A stretch of 50,729 bases of DNA from Caballeronia peredens (GTDB taxonomy: Bacteria > Pseudomonadota > Gammaproteobacteria > Burkholderiales > Burkholderiaceae), in the NCBI GenBank assembly GCA_001544595.2, contig FCOH02000035.1, positions 1 to 50,729 of the forward strand, in the 5' to 3' direction. The position numbers were made by a program, and so were the translations under genes. The notes beneath the pieces were generated by a model. It saw only the letters and a list, made by a program, of their open reading frames with translations. It was not told where the DNA came from and did no database searches. The first letter of the stretch is position 1. Each line of letters starts with the position of its first letter. Shown piece after piece: positions 35,233-43,385 of this stretch.

Positions 35233-35829
35233 ATGACGACGATTCTGCAAATCAACTCCGCCGCCCGTTCGCAAGGTGCGCAATCGACGCTGCTCGCCGA
35301 CGAACTGACCGCGAAACTGCAACAAAGCAACCCGGGCGCGAAGCTGGTCGTGCGTAGCCTGCTGGCCGAAGGCCTGCCGCACCTCGACGACGCGACGCTC
35401 GGCGCGTTCTTCACGCCCGCCGACCAGCGCAGCGCGGAACAAGCCGCCATCAACGCGAAGAGCGAAGCGCTGATCGACGAGCTGCAGGCGGCGGACATCG
35501 TCGTGATCGCGGCGCCGCTGTACAACTTCGGCATCTCGTCGCAGCTGAAGGCTTATTTCGACTGGATCGCGCGTGCCGGCATCACGTTCAAGTACACGGC
35601 GACGGGTCCGGAAGGCCTCGTGAAAGGCAAGAAAGTGTTCGTTGTTTCGGCGCGCGGCGGCAAGTACATCGGCACCCCGCACGATTCGCAGACGCCGTAT
35701 CTCAAGTCGTTCCTCGGCTTCCTCGGCATGACGGACGTGAACTTCATCTACGCCGAAGGCCTCGCCATGGGCCCGGAAGCGGCGGACGCCGCGCTGGCAT
35801 CGGCGCGTGAGGCGATCGCTGCAGTCTGA
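35233..35829 (+). CDS. azoR: FMN-dependent NADH-azoreductase
   Basis: 198 residues from ATG 35233 (start MTTILQINSAARSQGAQSTLL). Flavodoxin-like fold with AAPLYNFGISSQLKAYFDWIARAGITFKYT near 95-125 and VVSARGGKY near 140, as in AzoR. Reduces quinones and azo compounds with NADH. The frame is open upstream into the M61 gene, but an AAGGAACAGGAAG purine-rich ribosome site supports 35233. A bidirectional terminator follows. Confidence 0.92.
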   Translation: MTTILQINSAARSQGAQSTLLADELTAKLQQSNPGAKLVVRSLLAEGLPHLDDATLGAFFTPADQRSAEQAAINAKSEALIDELQAADIVVIAAPLYNFGISSQLKAYFDWIARAGITFKYTATGPEGLVKGKKVFVVSARGGKYIGTPHDSQTPYLKSFLGFLGMTDVNFIYAEGLAMGPEAADAALASAREAIAAV

Positions 35830-35851
35830 GCGAAGTTTCCCGGCATCAAGC

Positions 35852-35884
35852 AAAAAGCCCCGCTGAGTTCAGCGGGGCTTTTTT
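35852..35884. terminator. Bidirectional intrinsic terminator
   Basis: AAAAAGCCCCGCTG (35852-35865) pairs with CAGCGGGGCTTTTT (35870 onward) with a short loop and T tracts on both strands. It serves azoR and the leftward trp-CYTH-ung transcript. Confidence 0.88.
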
Positions 35885-35904
35885 GCGTTCCGGCCCGACG
35901 ACAT

Positions 35905-36702
35905 TCAGGCCAGCGATTCCGGCTCGGCGGGAAGCCGCCAGTCGATGGCGGCGCGCCCGTGTTTCGTCAGATATTCGTTGGCGAGCGCGAAATGTCCGCA
36001 ACCGAAGAATCCGCGATACGCCGACAGCGGCGAAGGATGCACCGACTCCAGCACGCAATGCGCCTTGCCCGTTCCTTCGATCAGGCCGCGCTTCGCCTGC
36101 GCATGCGCGCCCCAGAGCATGAACACGAGGCCATCGTGACGTTGCGCCATTTCGTGGATCAGCGTGTCGGTGCATTGCTCCCAGCCGCGCTTCGCGTGAC
36201 TGCCCGCACGATCGCGCTCCACCGTCAGCGACGCGTTGAGCAGCAACACGCCTTGCTTCGCCCAGGAATCGAGACAGCCGTGCGCGGGCGCGGGAAAACC
36301 GAGGCTCGCGTGAATTTCCTTGAAGATGTTGCGTAGCGACGGCGGCGGGCGCACAGGCGCGGGCACCGAGAATGCGAGCCCGTGCGCCTGCGGTGTGCCC
36401 TTGTCCTCGCCGTGATAGGGGTCCTGGCCGAGAATCACGACTTTGACGTCGCCGGGGCTCGTCAGCCGCAGCGCGCGAAAAACATCGGCGGGATAGACGG
36501 TCTTGCCGGCGGCTCGCTCGGCATCGACGAACGCGCACAGCGCCCCGTAATGCTTGCTGTCGAAGAACGGCTTCAGATGCGCGCGCCAGTCGGCGGGCAG
36601 CGCTTCGAACTGGCTTTCGAGCGTCGCGAAGCGCGCGGCGTTCGCTGCGTTCGATGCTTGCGCGGAGTCGTTCTCCGCGAAAAGGGATGGCTGTCGGCTC
36701 AT
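35905..36702 (-). CDS. ung: Uracil-DNA glycosylase, family 1
   Basis: 265 residues. It excises uracil from DNA. The water-activating loop GQDPYHGED has Asp94, and the intercalation loop HPSPLSAYRG lies near 220; both are complete. VLLLNASLTVERDRAGSH carries the uracil-recognition Asn. Family 1 proteins are about 225-305 residues. It is the last gene of the leftward trpC-CYTH-ung stretch, 43 bases after the CYTH gene. Confidence 0.95.
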   Translation of the reverse strand: MSRQPSLFAENDSAQASNAANAARFATLESQFEALPADWRAHLKPFFDSKHYGALCAFVDAERAAGKTVYPADVFRALRLTSPGDVKVVILGQDPYHGEDKGTPQAHGLAFSVPAPVRPPPSLRNIFKEIHASLGFPAPAHGCLDSWAKQGVLLLNASLTVERDRAGSHAKRGWEQCTDTLIHEMAQRHDGLVFMLWGAHAQAKRGLIEGTGKAHCVLESVHPSPLSAYRGFFGCGHFALANEYLTKHGRAAIDWRLPAEPESLA

Positions 36703-36745
36703 GCTGTTTCTTGCGCTCGGTTTCTTGCGCTGGTTTTTTTTGCGT

Positions 36746-37393
36746 TCAGGCGTCGCGGATCTTGTCGTCGGGCTGCTCGCGCAGCAGATAGCCGCGCTGC
36801 GCCTTGCTCGCGTCTTCCGGCGTGAGTTCGGGAAACGCGCCGCGCAATTCGGCCGCGAGCATCGAGAGCGCGCTTTCGTCGCCCGATTTCAGTTCCAGTT
36901 CGAGTTCGCTGATTTCCGCGCGACGCGTCTTGCCGTCGACTTCCGCGCTGATTTCGCCCGAATCGAGCGCCACTTCGATCTGCGATCCCTCGCGCTCGAT
37001 GTCCCACAGAATGCGCCTGACGTCGGTCTTGAACAGCGCGACGAGTTCCGGCGCGGCATGTTCCAGCGCGTCGCGCGCGGCGGCTTCGTCGCAGGCGGCG
37101 AGCAGCGCATCGATTTCGAGCGCCTCGCCCGCGACCGGCAACTCCCACTCGTGGCGATTGCTCAGACCGGCGACCGATTTCCCGAGCGTCTTGTAGGTCT
37201 GCAGCCATTGCTCAGGCGTGCGGCGCAGACGCAGCGCGGACTTCGCCCGGGCGAGCGCGCAGTCCGGCGTATCGAAGTAGACGTTGGCAAGCTCCACCGG
37301 CTTGCCCGCGCCGGTGCGTTCGTCGAAGAAGCGCGCTACATCGTCGTGTTGCGACGACGGAAGCGCGAGTTTCAGTTCCCGTTCGATGCCCAA
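36746..37393 (-). CDS. CYTH domain protein, probable inorganic triphosphatase
   Basis: 215 residues. The EXEXK signature is Glu4-Glu6-Lys8 (GIERELKL), and the fold includes VYFDTPDCALARAKSALRLRR and TYKTLGKSVAGLSNRHEWE, with a late ELELELKSG strand. CYTH tunnel enzymes hydrolyse inorganic triphosphate; relatives make cAMP or thiamine phosphates. No C-terminal CHAD domain, so it is shorter than E. coli YgiF (433). It begins 21 bases after the trpC stop, so it is probably co-transcribed. Confidence 0.87.
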   Translation of the reverse strand: MGIERELKLALPSSQHDDVARFFDERTGAGKPVELANVYFDTPDCALARAKSALRLRRTPEQWLQTYKTLGKSVAGLSNRHEWELPVAGEALEIDALLAACDEAAARDALEHAAPELVALFKTDVRRILWDIEREGSQIEVALDSGEISAEVDGKTRRAEISELELELKSGDESALSMLAAELRGAFPELTPEDASKAQRGYLLREQPDDKIRDA

Positions 37394-37414
37394 AGTGCGG
37401 TCCCGTCGATGAAT

Positions 37415-38200
37415 TCAGAAGAACATGCGCGCGAGTTCCGCGCCCGGATCGTCGGCGCGCATGAACGCTTCGCCGACGAGGAAAGAATGCACGTGCATCG
37501 CGCGCAGCCGCTCGACATCGACGCGCGACAGAATGCCCGATTCGGTCACGACGATCCGGTCATCCGGCACTTGTTCCAGCATGCCGATGGTCGTGTCGAT
37601 GGTCGTTTCGAACGTGCGCAGATTGCGATTGTTGATGCCGATGAGCGGCGTCTTGAGCGTGAGCGCGTCGCGCAGTTCGTCGGCGTCGTGCACTTCGACG
37701 AGCACCGCGAGGCCGAGCGAATGCGCGTACGCTTCGAGGTCCTGCATGTGCGAGAGTTCGAGCGCGGCGGCGATCAGCAGGATGCAGTCGGCGCCCATTG
37801 CCCGCGCTTCGATGACCTGATACGGATCGATGATGAAGTCTTTGCGCAGCACCGGCAGGCTGCACGCGGCGCGCGCTTCCTCCAGATAGGCGACGCTGCC
37901 CTTGAAGAACTGCACGTCGGTGAGCACGGAAAGGCACGCCGCGCCGCCCTGTTCGTACGACCGCGCGATCTCCGCGGGCACGAAATTCTCGCGCAGCACG
38001 CCCTTCGACGGGCTCGCCTTCTTTACTTCCGCGATTACCGCAGCCTGACCGGCCGCGTGCTTCGCGCGCAATGCGCCGACGAAATCGCGCAAATCACGCG
38101 CGCTTGCTTCGAGCTTCAGCTCTTCGAGCGGCGCGCTCAGTTCGGCCGCGCGGATTTCCTCGCGCTTGACCTCGATGATGCGATCCAGAATGTCACTCAT
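37415..38200 (-). CDS. trpC: Indole-3-glycerol phosphate synthase
   Basis: 261 residues, monofunctional (no fused TrpF). TIM barrel with IAEVKKASPSKGVLRENF (phosphate/Lys motif), VLRKDFIIDPYQVIEARAMGADCILLIAA and IGINNRNLRTFE. It closes the indole ring of IGP in tryptophan synthesis. Operon order trpE-trpG-trpD-trpC; gap to trpD 11 bases. trpF, trpB and trpA are not in the window. Confidence 0.95.
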   Translation of the reverse strand: MSDILDRIIEVKREEIRAAELSAPLEELKLEASARDLRDFVGALRAKHAAGQAAVIAEVKKASPSKGVLRENFVPAEIARSYEQGGAACLSVLTDVQFFKGSVAYLEEARAACSLPVLRKDFIIDPYQVIEARAMGADCILLIAAALELSHMQDLEAYAHSLGLAVLVEVHDADELRDALTLKTPLIGINNRNLRTFETTIDTTIGMLEQVPDDRIVVTESGILSRVDVERLRAMHVHSFLVGEAFMRADDPGAELARMFF

Positions 38201-38211
38201 GTCGGGTTCCG

Positions 38212-39246
38212 TTATTTCTTCGAAAACTGCTGCGTGAACGTCACGAGCGCATCGATCTTCTCGCGCGCCGCACCGCTCACGATGGCTTCGCGCGCGGCGG
38301 CCATGCCCGCTTCGATCGACTCGACGACATCCGCAGCATAAAGCGCCGTGCCGGCATTCAATGTGACGATCTCGCGCGCGACGCCCGCCTTGTTGTTCAG
38401 CGCGCCGAGCAGCATGGCCTTCGATTCCTGCGCGTCCTGCACTTTCAGCGTCCGGTTCGACACCATCTGCAGGCCGAAGTCCTCGGGGTGGATCTCGTAC
38501 TCGGTCACTTCGCCGTTCTTCAGTTCGCCGACTCGCGTCGCGGCGCCGAGCGACACTTCGTCCATGCCGTCCTTGCCGTACACGACGAGCACGTGTTTCG
38601 CGCCGAGACGCTGCATCACGCGTACCTGAATGCCGACGAGATCTTCATGAAACACGCCCTGCAACTGATTCGGCGCGCCGGCCGGATTCGTCAGCGGTCC
38701 GAGAATATTGAAGATGGTGCGCACGCCGAGTTCGCGGCGCACGGGCGCGATGTTCTTCATCGCCGGATGATGATTCGGCGCGAACATGAAGCCCATGCCG
38801 GTTTCGGCAATCGACGCGGCCACTTGTTCCGGCGTCAGATCGATATTGACGCCGAGCGCTTCCAGCACGTCCGCGCTGCCGGACTTGCTCGACACGCCGC
38901 GATTGCCGTGCTTCGCGACCTTCGCGCCCGCCGCCGCCGCGACGAACATCGACGCCGTGGAAATGTTGAAGGTATGCGAGCCGTCGCCGCCGGTGCCGAC
39001 GATATCGACAAAATTCGAGTTGTCCTCGACTTCGACGTGATTCGCGAATTCGCGCATGACGGTCGCGGCGGCGGCGATCTCGCCGATGGTTTCCTTCTTC
39101 ACGCGCAAGCCGGTGATGATCGCGGCGGACATGACGGGCGACATTTCGCCGCGCATGATCTGGCGCATCAGATGCAGCATTTCGTCGTGGAAGATTTCGC
39201 GGTGCTCGATGGTGCGCTGCAGTGCTTCCTGTGCGGTAATGGTCAT
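38212..39246 (-). CDS. trpD: Anthranilate phosphoribosyltransferase
   Basis: 344 residues. The PRPP-binding motif VGTGGDGSHTFNISTASMFVAAAAG and KHGNRGVSSKSGSADVLEALG are diagnostic. It transfers phosphoribose to anthranilate. Four bases separate it from trpG, so coupling is likely. Monofunctional, unlike the fused TrpGD of enterobacteria. Confidence 0.96.
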   Translation of the reverse strand: MTITAQEALQRTIEHREIFHDEMLHLMRQIMRGEMSPVMSAAIITGLRVKKETIGEIAAAATVMREFANHVEVEDNSNFVDIVGTGGDGSHTFNISTASMFVAAAAGAKVAKHGNRGVSSKSGSADVLEALGVNIDLTPEQVAASIAETGMGFMFAPNHHPAMKNIAPVRRELGVRTIFNILGPLTNPAGAPNQLQGVFHEDLVGIQVRVMQRLGAKHVLVVYGKDGMDEVSLGAATRVGELKNGEVTEYEIHPEDFGLQMVSNRTLKVQDAQESKAMLLGALNNKAGVAREIVTLNAGTALYAADVVESIEAGMAAAREAIVSGAAREKIDALVTFTQQFSKK

Positions 39247-39250
39247 GTTC

Positions 39251-39838
39251 TCAGGCCCGCTTGCCGGTGGTCGAAGTGTGCTTCACGAAGTTTTCCAGCA
39301 AGGCGTGGCCGTGCTCGGAAAGAATCGATTCCGGATGGAACTGCACGCCTTCCACTTCGAGTTCCCGGTGGCGCACACCCATGATTTCGCCGTCAGGCGT
39401 CCACGCGGACACTTCGAGACAGTCGGGCAGAGACTCGCGTTCGATTGCCAGCGAGTGATAGCGCGTCACGTTGAAGTGTTTCGGCAAGTCCGCGAACACG
39501 CCTTTACAGTCGGTTTCGATCTGGCTCACCTTGCCGTGCATGATGGTCTGTGCGCGCACGACGCGTCCGCCGAATGCCTCGCCGATCGCCTGATGGCCGA
39601 GGCACACGCCGAGGATGGGCAGCTTGCCGGAAAATTCGCGCAGCACGTCGAGCGTGATGCCCGCGTGTTGCGGATTGCTCGGTCCCGGCGACAGGCAGAT
39701 GCGCTCGGGATTCAGCTTCGCGATTTCATCGAGCGTGATTTCGTCGTTGCGATACGTGTGCACGTCTTCGCCGAGTTCGCCGAAATACTGGACCAGGTTG
39801 TAAGTGAAGGAATCGTAGTTGTCGATCATCAGCAGCAT
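39251..39838 (-). CDS. trpG: Anthranilate synthase component II (glutamine amidotransferase)
   Basis: 195 residues. Class I amidotransferase: oxyanion region SPGPSNPQHAG, nucleophile Cys79 in ILGVCLGHQAIGE, and His in VQFHPESIL near 170. It supplies ammonia to TrpE and may be shared with PabB (amphibolic). It follows trpE by 12 bases. Confidence 0.95.
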   Translation of the reverse strand: MLLMIDNYDSFTYNLVQYFGELGEDVHTYRNDEITLDEIAKLNPERICLSPGPSNPQHAGITLDVLREFSGKLPILGVCLGHQAIGEAFGGRVVRAQTIMHGKVSQIETDCKGVFADLPKHFNVTRYHSLAIERESLPDCLEVSAWTPDGEIMGVRHRELEVEGVQFHPESILSEHGHALLENFVKHTSTTGKRA

Positions 39839-39850
39839 GGTCTTGTCTCC

Positions 39851-41347
39851 TCAGAAGTCGCTGTCGAGGCCGTCTTGCACTTGCTCGGCGGCGCGCAGCA
39901 CGGCGCGCGCCTTGTTCTCCGTTTCTTGCCATTCGGACTCGGGCACCGAATCCGCGACGACCCCCGCCGCTGCCTGAACGTAGAGATTGCCCTTGTGGAT
40001 GAGACCGGTGCGGATCGCGATGGCCAGATCCATTTCGCCGCTGAAGGAGAGATAGCCCACTGCGCCGCCGTACAGGCCGCGCTTGACCGGTTCGAGTTCG
40101 TCGATGAGTTCCATCGCGCGAACCTTCGGCGCGCCCGACAGCGTCCCCGCCGGGAAGGTCGCGCGCAGCACGTCGAAATTATTCATGCCGGGTTTGAGCG
40201 TGCCCTCGACCGAACTCACGATGTGCTGCACGTGCGAGTACTTCTCGATGATCATCTTGTCCGTCACCGCGACCGAACCCGTCTGCGCGATACGGCCGAC
40301 GTCGTTGCGCGCCAGATCGATCAGCATCACGTGCTCGGCGATTTCCTTCGGGTCGCTCAGGAGTTCGGTGGCGAGTTCGGCGTCGCGCTCGGGCGTGTTG
40401 CCGCGCGGCCGCGTGCCGGCGAGCGGACGAATCGTCACGATGCGATCCTCCGCGCGCTTTTCCTGGCGCACGAGAATTTCCGGCGATGCGCCGACCACGT
40501 GCATCTCGCCGCCGAAGTTGTAGTAGTACATGTACGGCGACGGATTAAGCGAGCGCAGCGCGCGATACAGCGAGAGCGGGTTGTCGCGAAACGGCTTGAT
40601 GAGGCGCTGGCCGACCTGCACCTGCATCAGTTCGCCCGCCGCGATGTATTCCTTCGCCCGGCGCACGGCGTTCAGATAGTCGTCCTTCTTGAACTCGCGG
40701 AACGTCTCGGTGCGCACGCTCGCGGACGTGACGGGCGGCTGAACCGTGACGCGCAGACGCGCGCGCAGTTCGCGCAGCCGGTGTTTCGCCTTGGCATACG
40801 CTTCGGGCCGGGTCGGGTCGGCGTAGACGATCAGATAGAGCTTGCCCGCGAGATTGTCGATGACCGCGACTTCTTCGGTCAGCAGCAATTGAATGTCGGG
40901 CAGGTTGAGATCGTCGGGCGGCGCGGTGTGCGCGAGCTTCTTCTCGATATAGCGCACCGCGTCATAACCGAAATAGCCGGCGAGACCGCCGCAGAAACGC
41001 GGCAAGCCCGGACGCGTCGCGACCTTGAAGCGCTTCTGGAAGTTTTCGATGAATGTGAGCGGATCGCCTTCGTCCGTCTCGACGACATTGCCGTCGGTCA
41101 CGACTTCCGACTTGCCGTTCTGCACGCGCACGGTCGTGCGGGCGGGCAGGCCGATGAACGAGTAGCGTCCGAAGCGCTCGCCGCCCACGACGGATTCGAG
41201 CAGGAACGAGTTCGCGCCGTTGCGCTCGGTTTGCGCGAGCTTGAGATAGAGCGAGAGCGGCGTTTCGAGGTCGGCGAGCGCTTCGGCGATAAGCGGAATG
41301 CGGTTATAGCCTTCGTTCGCCAGCGATTGGAATTCGAGTTCGGTCAT
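39851..41347 (-). CDS. trpE: Anthranilate synthase component I
   Basis: 498 residues. N-terminal regulatory half has the tryptophan feedback motif LLES at about 49-52 (NSFLLESVVGG); the chorismate-binding half includes IRPLAGTRPRGNTPERDAELA, LIDLARNDVGRIAQ and GTLSGAPKVRAMELIDELEP. It converts chorismate plus ammonia to anthranilate and should be inhibited by Trp. Its ATG overlaps the stop of a doubtful upstream 91-codon frame. A putative attenuator lies about 230 bases upstream. Confidence 0.96.
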   Translation of the reverse strand: MTELEFQSLANEGYNRIPLIAEALADLETPLSLYLKLAQTERNGANSFLLESVVGGERFGRYSFIGLPARTTVRVQNGKSEVVTDGNVVETDEGDPLTFIENFQKRFKVATRPGLPRFCGGLAGYFGYDAVRYIEKKLAHTAPPDDLNLPDIQLLLTEEVAVIDNLAGKLYLIVYADPTRPEAYAKAKHRLRELRARLRVTVQPPVTSASVRTETFREFKKDDYLNAVRRAKEYIAAGELMQVQVGQRLIKPFRDNPLSLYRALRSLNPSPYMYYYNFGGEMHVVGASPEILVRQEKRAEDRIVTIRPLAGTRPRGNTPERDAELATELLSDPKEIAEHVMLIDLARNDVGRIAQTGSVAVTDKMIIEKYSHVQHIVSSVEGTLKPGMNNFDVLRATFPAGTLSGAPKVRAMELIDELEPVKRGLYGGAVGYLSFSGEMDLAIAIRTGLIHKGNLYVQAAAGVVADSVPESEWQETENKARAVLRAAEQVQDGLDSDF

Positions 41348-41619
41348 GTTGCGATCCTTGGGCGACGCGCGCTGTCCAGTGGCGCGACATCGGGAAGTGC
41401 AGGGCGCTGCGGGCGGACGAATCTCGTGATGATCGCATACGACGGTCCGGCCGCTTCGATTTGCCGAAGCGGACTGAACGGTTCGATGGCTTGCCCGCGC
41501 AGCGTCAGAGGACGCGTGCCTGAACGAAGCTCGATGTACGACGGATCAACGGAAACGGCGCAGGGATGCGCAGCGAAACAGAAAACGGATGCTGAAGCGG
41601 ATGAAGCGGAACGCGACAT
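41344..41619 (-). other. Doubtful 91-codon open frame in the trpE leader
   Basis: The frame begins with an ATG inside the loop of the putative attenuator hairpin and ends in an ATGA overlap with trpE. I recognise no family, and I see no Shine-Dalgarno. Counted by hand, about 60% of its third codon positions are G/C, below the usual level here, which speaks against a normal gene. It could still be translated to couple the leader to trpE. More likely it is untranslated leader RNA. Confidence 0.25.
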
Positions 41620-41628
41620 GGCTTCAGC
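41581..41628 (-). terminator. Putative trp attenuator terminator hairpin
   Basis: On the minus strand GCTGAAGC (plus 41621-41628) pairs perfectly with GCTTCAGC (41591-41598), an inner ATG/CAT can add pairs, and the stem is followed by ATCCGTTTTCTGTTT. A second copy of GCTTCA between the arms (41601-41606) offers an alternative pairing with the same 5' arm. It lies 16 bases after the leader peptide stop. The loop is large for a terminator. Confidence 0.55.
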
Positions 41629-41630
41629 GT

Positions 41631-41644
41631 ACCTCGGGCGAGGT
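41631..41644 (-). promoter_or_regulatory. Short hairpin between trpL stop and attenuator
   Basis: ACCTC-GCCC-GAGGT (minus strand) is a perfect 5-bp stem with a 4-base loop. It starts at the leader stop codon and ends 3 bases before the terminator stem, where a ribosome at the stop codon would melt it. Confidence 0.5.
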
Positions 41645-41718
41645 TAGCGCGACCAGCGACGCCAGGGCCAGGCTCCCCGGTCGATGCTGCTCAGACTCCG
41701 TTTTCTGTTGAGAAACAT
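41644..41718 (-). CDS. trpL: trp operon leader peptide (putative)
   Basis: A 24-codon frame from ATG 41718 to TAA 41644-41646. It starts Met-Phe-Leu-Asn-Arg-Lys, and residues 17-22 read Trp-Pro-Trp-Arg-Arg-Trp: three Trp codons out of six, in a peptide too short for any other role. It lies between gph and trpE, followed by a small hairpin and a larger terminator-like hairpin, the organisation of a classical attenuator in which ribosome stalling at Trp codons senses charged tRNA-Trp. I did not find a strong antiterminator pairing by eye. No clear Shine-Dalgarno precedes the ATG. Confidence 0.7.
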   Translation of the reverse strand: MFLNRKRSLSSIDRGAWPWRRWSR

Positions 41719-41730
41719 GAATGGATGGAC

Positions 41731-42471
41731 TTATTCAGTCAGGGTGGTATCGGGCGGCGCCAGGGTGGCAGCGATCGCCAGTGCTGCGGTGCGCAGCGAG
41801 GAAACTATACCATCGGATTTCACCGATTGCACAGGTTTCCCATGGTTGTAACCGTACGGAACGGTCAACGTCGCGAGGCCGGCGGCGCGGCCCGCGAGGG
41901 CATCGTTTTCCGAGTCACCGACTGCCACGGCTTCGCGCGGAAGGACGTCCAGACGTTCGCAGGCCGTGAGCATGGGCAGCGGATCGGGCTTCTTCGCGGG
42001 CAGCGAATCGCCGCCGAGAATCACCCTGAAGTGATCCGCGATGCCGAAGTGCGCGAGCAGCTCCACCGCGAAGCGATGCGGCTTGTTGGTCACGCAGGCG
42101 AGCGGGATGCCGAGTTCGCGCATCGCTTCGAGGCCTTCCTTCACTTCGGGGAAGAGCGTGGAATGCTTGCCGTTCACCTTCGCGTACTCGCTCTGATAGA
42201 TCGCGAGGGCGTCGTCGAATTGGGCGACGGCCTGCGTATGCGGCAGACGCACCGCGAGCACGCTGCGGATCAGATTCTCCGAGCCCTTGCCGACATAGTC
42301 CGTGACTTCGTCGCGCGTGACGGGCTGTTCCAGTCCGATGCGCGCGAGCATCGCGTTCAGGGCGGCGACGAAATCGTCCGCGGTGTCGACCATGGTGCCG
42401 TCGAGATCGATGATGGCCGCGCGGATCGGGCGGTTCACGAAAGGCGTCTGCGCCGCCGCGATCTCGCTCAT
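41731..42471 (-). CDS. gph: Phosphoglycolate phosphatase
   Basis: 246 residues from ATG 42471, overlapping the rpe stop (ATGA). HAD motif I IIDLDGTMVDT has the Asp-x-Asp pair; motif II CVTNKPHRF; the motif III Lys is in LPAKKPDP; motif IV AVGDSENDALAGRAAG. It removes phosphate from 2-phosphoglycolate. Its association with rpe and trpE is typical of many proteobacteria. The frame is open upstream through rpe but the overlap start is preferred. The 3' end contains the candidate trp promoter. Confidence 0.92.
   Translation of the reverse strand: MSEIAAAQTPFVNRPIRAAIIDLDGTMVDTADDFVAALNAMLARIGLEQPVTRDEVTDYVGKGSENLIRSVLAVRLPHTQAVAQFDDALAIYQSEYAKVNGKHSTLFPEVKEGLEAMRELGIPLACVTNKPHRFAVELLAHFGIADHFRVILGGDSLPAKKPDPLPMLTACERLDVLPREAVAVGDSENDALAGRAAGLATLTVPYGYNHGKPVQSVKSDGIVSSLRTAALAIAATLAPPDTTLTE
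41804..41833 (-). promoter_or_regulatory. Candidate trp operon promoter within gph
   Basis: TATAGT on the minus strand (41804-41809) lies about 86 bases before trpL. The -35 candidate TGTGCA (41828-41833) matches consensus at only three positions. An inverted repeat ATCGG-6-CCGAT (41812-41827) sits in the spacer and could be an operator. Confidence 0.3.
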
Positions 42472-43157
42472 GCCTGTGCTCCCGATTTCGCCAGTTCCGC
42501 GCGCATCGCGTCGATGACCTGCTTGTAGTCGTGCTTGCCGAAGATGGCCGAGCCCGCGACGAACGTATCCGCGCCGGCCGCCGCGATTTCCGCGATATTG
42601 TCGATTTTCACGCCGCCGTCGATTTCCAGATGGATTTCGCGGCCCGTGCGCTCGCGGTACGCGTCGATGCGCGCGCGCGCTTCGCGCAGCTTGACGAGCG
42701 CCTCGGGAATGAACGACTGGCCGCCGAAACCGGGATTGACCGACATGATGAGCACGAGATCGACCTTGTCCATCACGTAGTCGAGGTGGCTGAGCGAGGT
42801 CGCCGGGTTGAACACGAGGCCCGCCTTGCAGCCGTGATCGCGAATCAGCGACAGCGTGCGGTCGATGTGATCCGAGCCTTCCGGATGGAAACTGATCACA
42901 TTGGCGCCGGCTTTCGCGAAATCGGGCACGATGCGGTCGACCGGGCGCACCATCAGATGCACGTCGATCGGCACGTCCACATGCGGGCGGATGGCTTCGC
43001 ACACCATCGGGCCGATAGTCAGATTCGGCACATAGTGATTGTCCATGACGTCGAAGTGGATCCAGTCGGCGCCGGCGGCGACGACGTTGCGGACTTCCTC
43101 GCCCAGGCGGGAGAAGTCAGCCGAGAGGATGCTGGGAGCGATGTGAAATTGCGCCAT
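42468..43157 (-). CDS. rpe: Ribulose-phosphate 3-epimerase
   Basis: 229 residues from ATG 43157 (start MAQFHIAPSILSADFSRLGEEV). It interconverts ribulose-5-P and xylulose-5-P. TIM barrel: HFDVMDNHYVPNLTIGP, VHLMVRPVDR, NPGFGGQSFIPE and EIDGGVK are the metal and phosphate-binding motifs. First gene of the rpe-gph-trp series; coupled to gph by ATGA overlap. Confidence 0.96.
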   Translation of the reverse strand: MAQFHIAPSILSADFSRLGEEVRNVVAAGADWIHFDVMDNHYVPNLTIGPMVCEAIRPHVDVPIDVHLMVRPVDRIVPDFAKAGANVISFHPEGSDHIDRTLSLIRDHGCKAGLVFNPATSLSHLDYVMDKVDLVLIMSVNPGFGGQSFIPEALVKLREARARIDAYRERTGREIHLEIDGGVKIDNIAEIAAAGADTFVAGSAIFGKHDYKQVIDAMRAELAKSGAQA

Positions 43158-43385
43158 GGACGTATGCGGGTAGCGGCCTAAAGCAACGATTCTAACCCGC
43201 GTTTTCCTCGGAGTCCCTTCGACCGAACGGCCTATGGACGGCGCGCGGATGTGGCGCGATGGCGCCAGGCGTGTTGCGGGCACGGCTGGCATCAAGCAGA
43301 ATGCCAGACCAATGGGGGGCGCCCGTCCACCCTTGCTCGTCTCCGGCGGCGGCGCAGCGAGTAACGATCTGGAACTGGAACGACG

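Noticed and set aside
39056..41647. Very long (863-codon) open frame on the plus strand opposite trpE and trpG
   Set aside because: It is antisense to clearly recognised trp genes and its protein is Arg/His/Asp-rich low-information sequence, the usual shadow in high-GC genomes.
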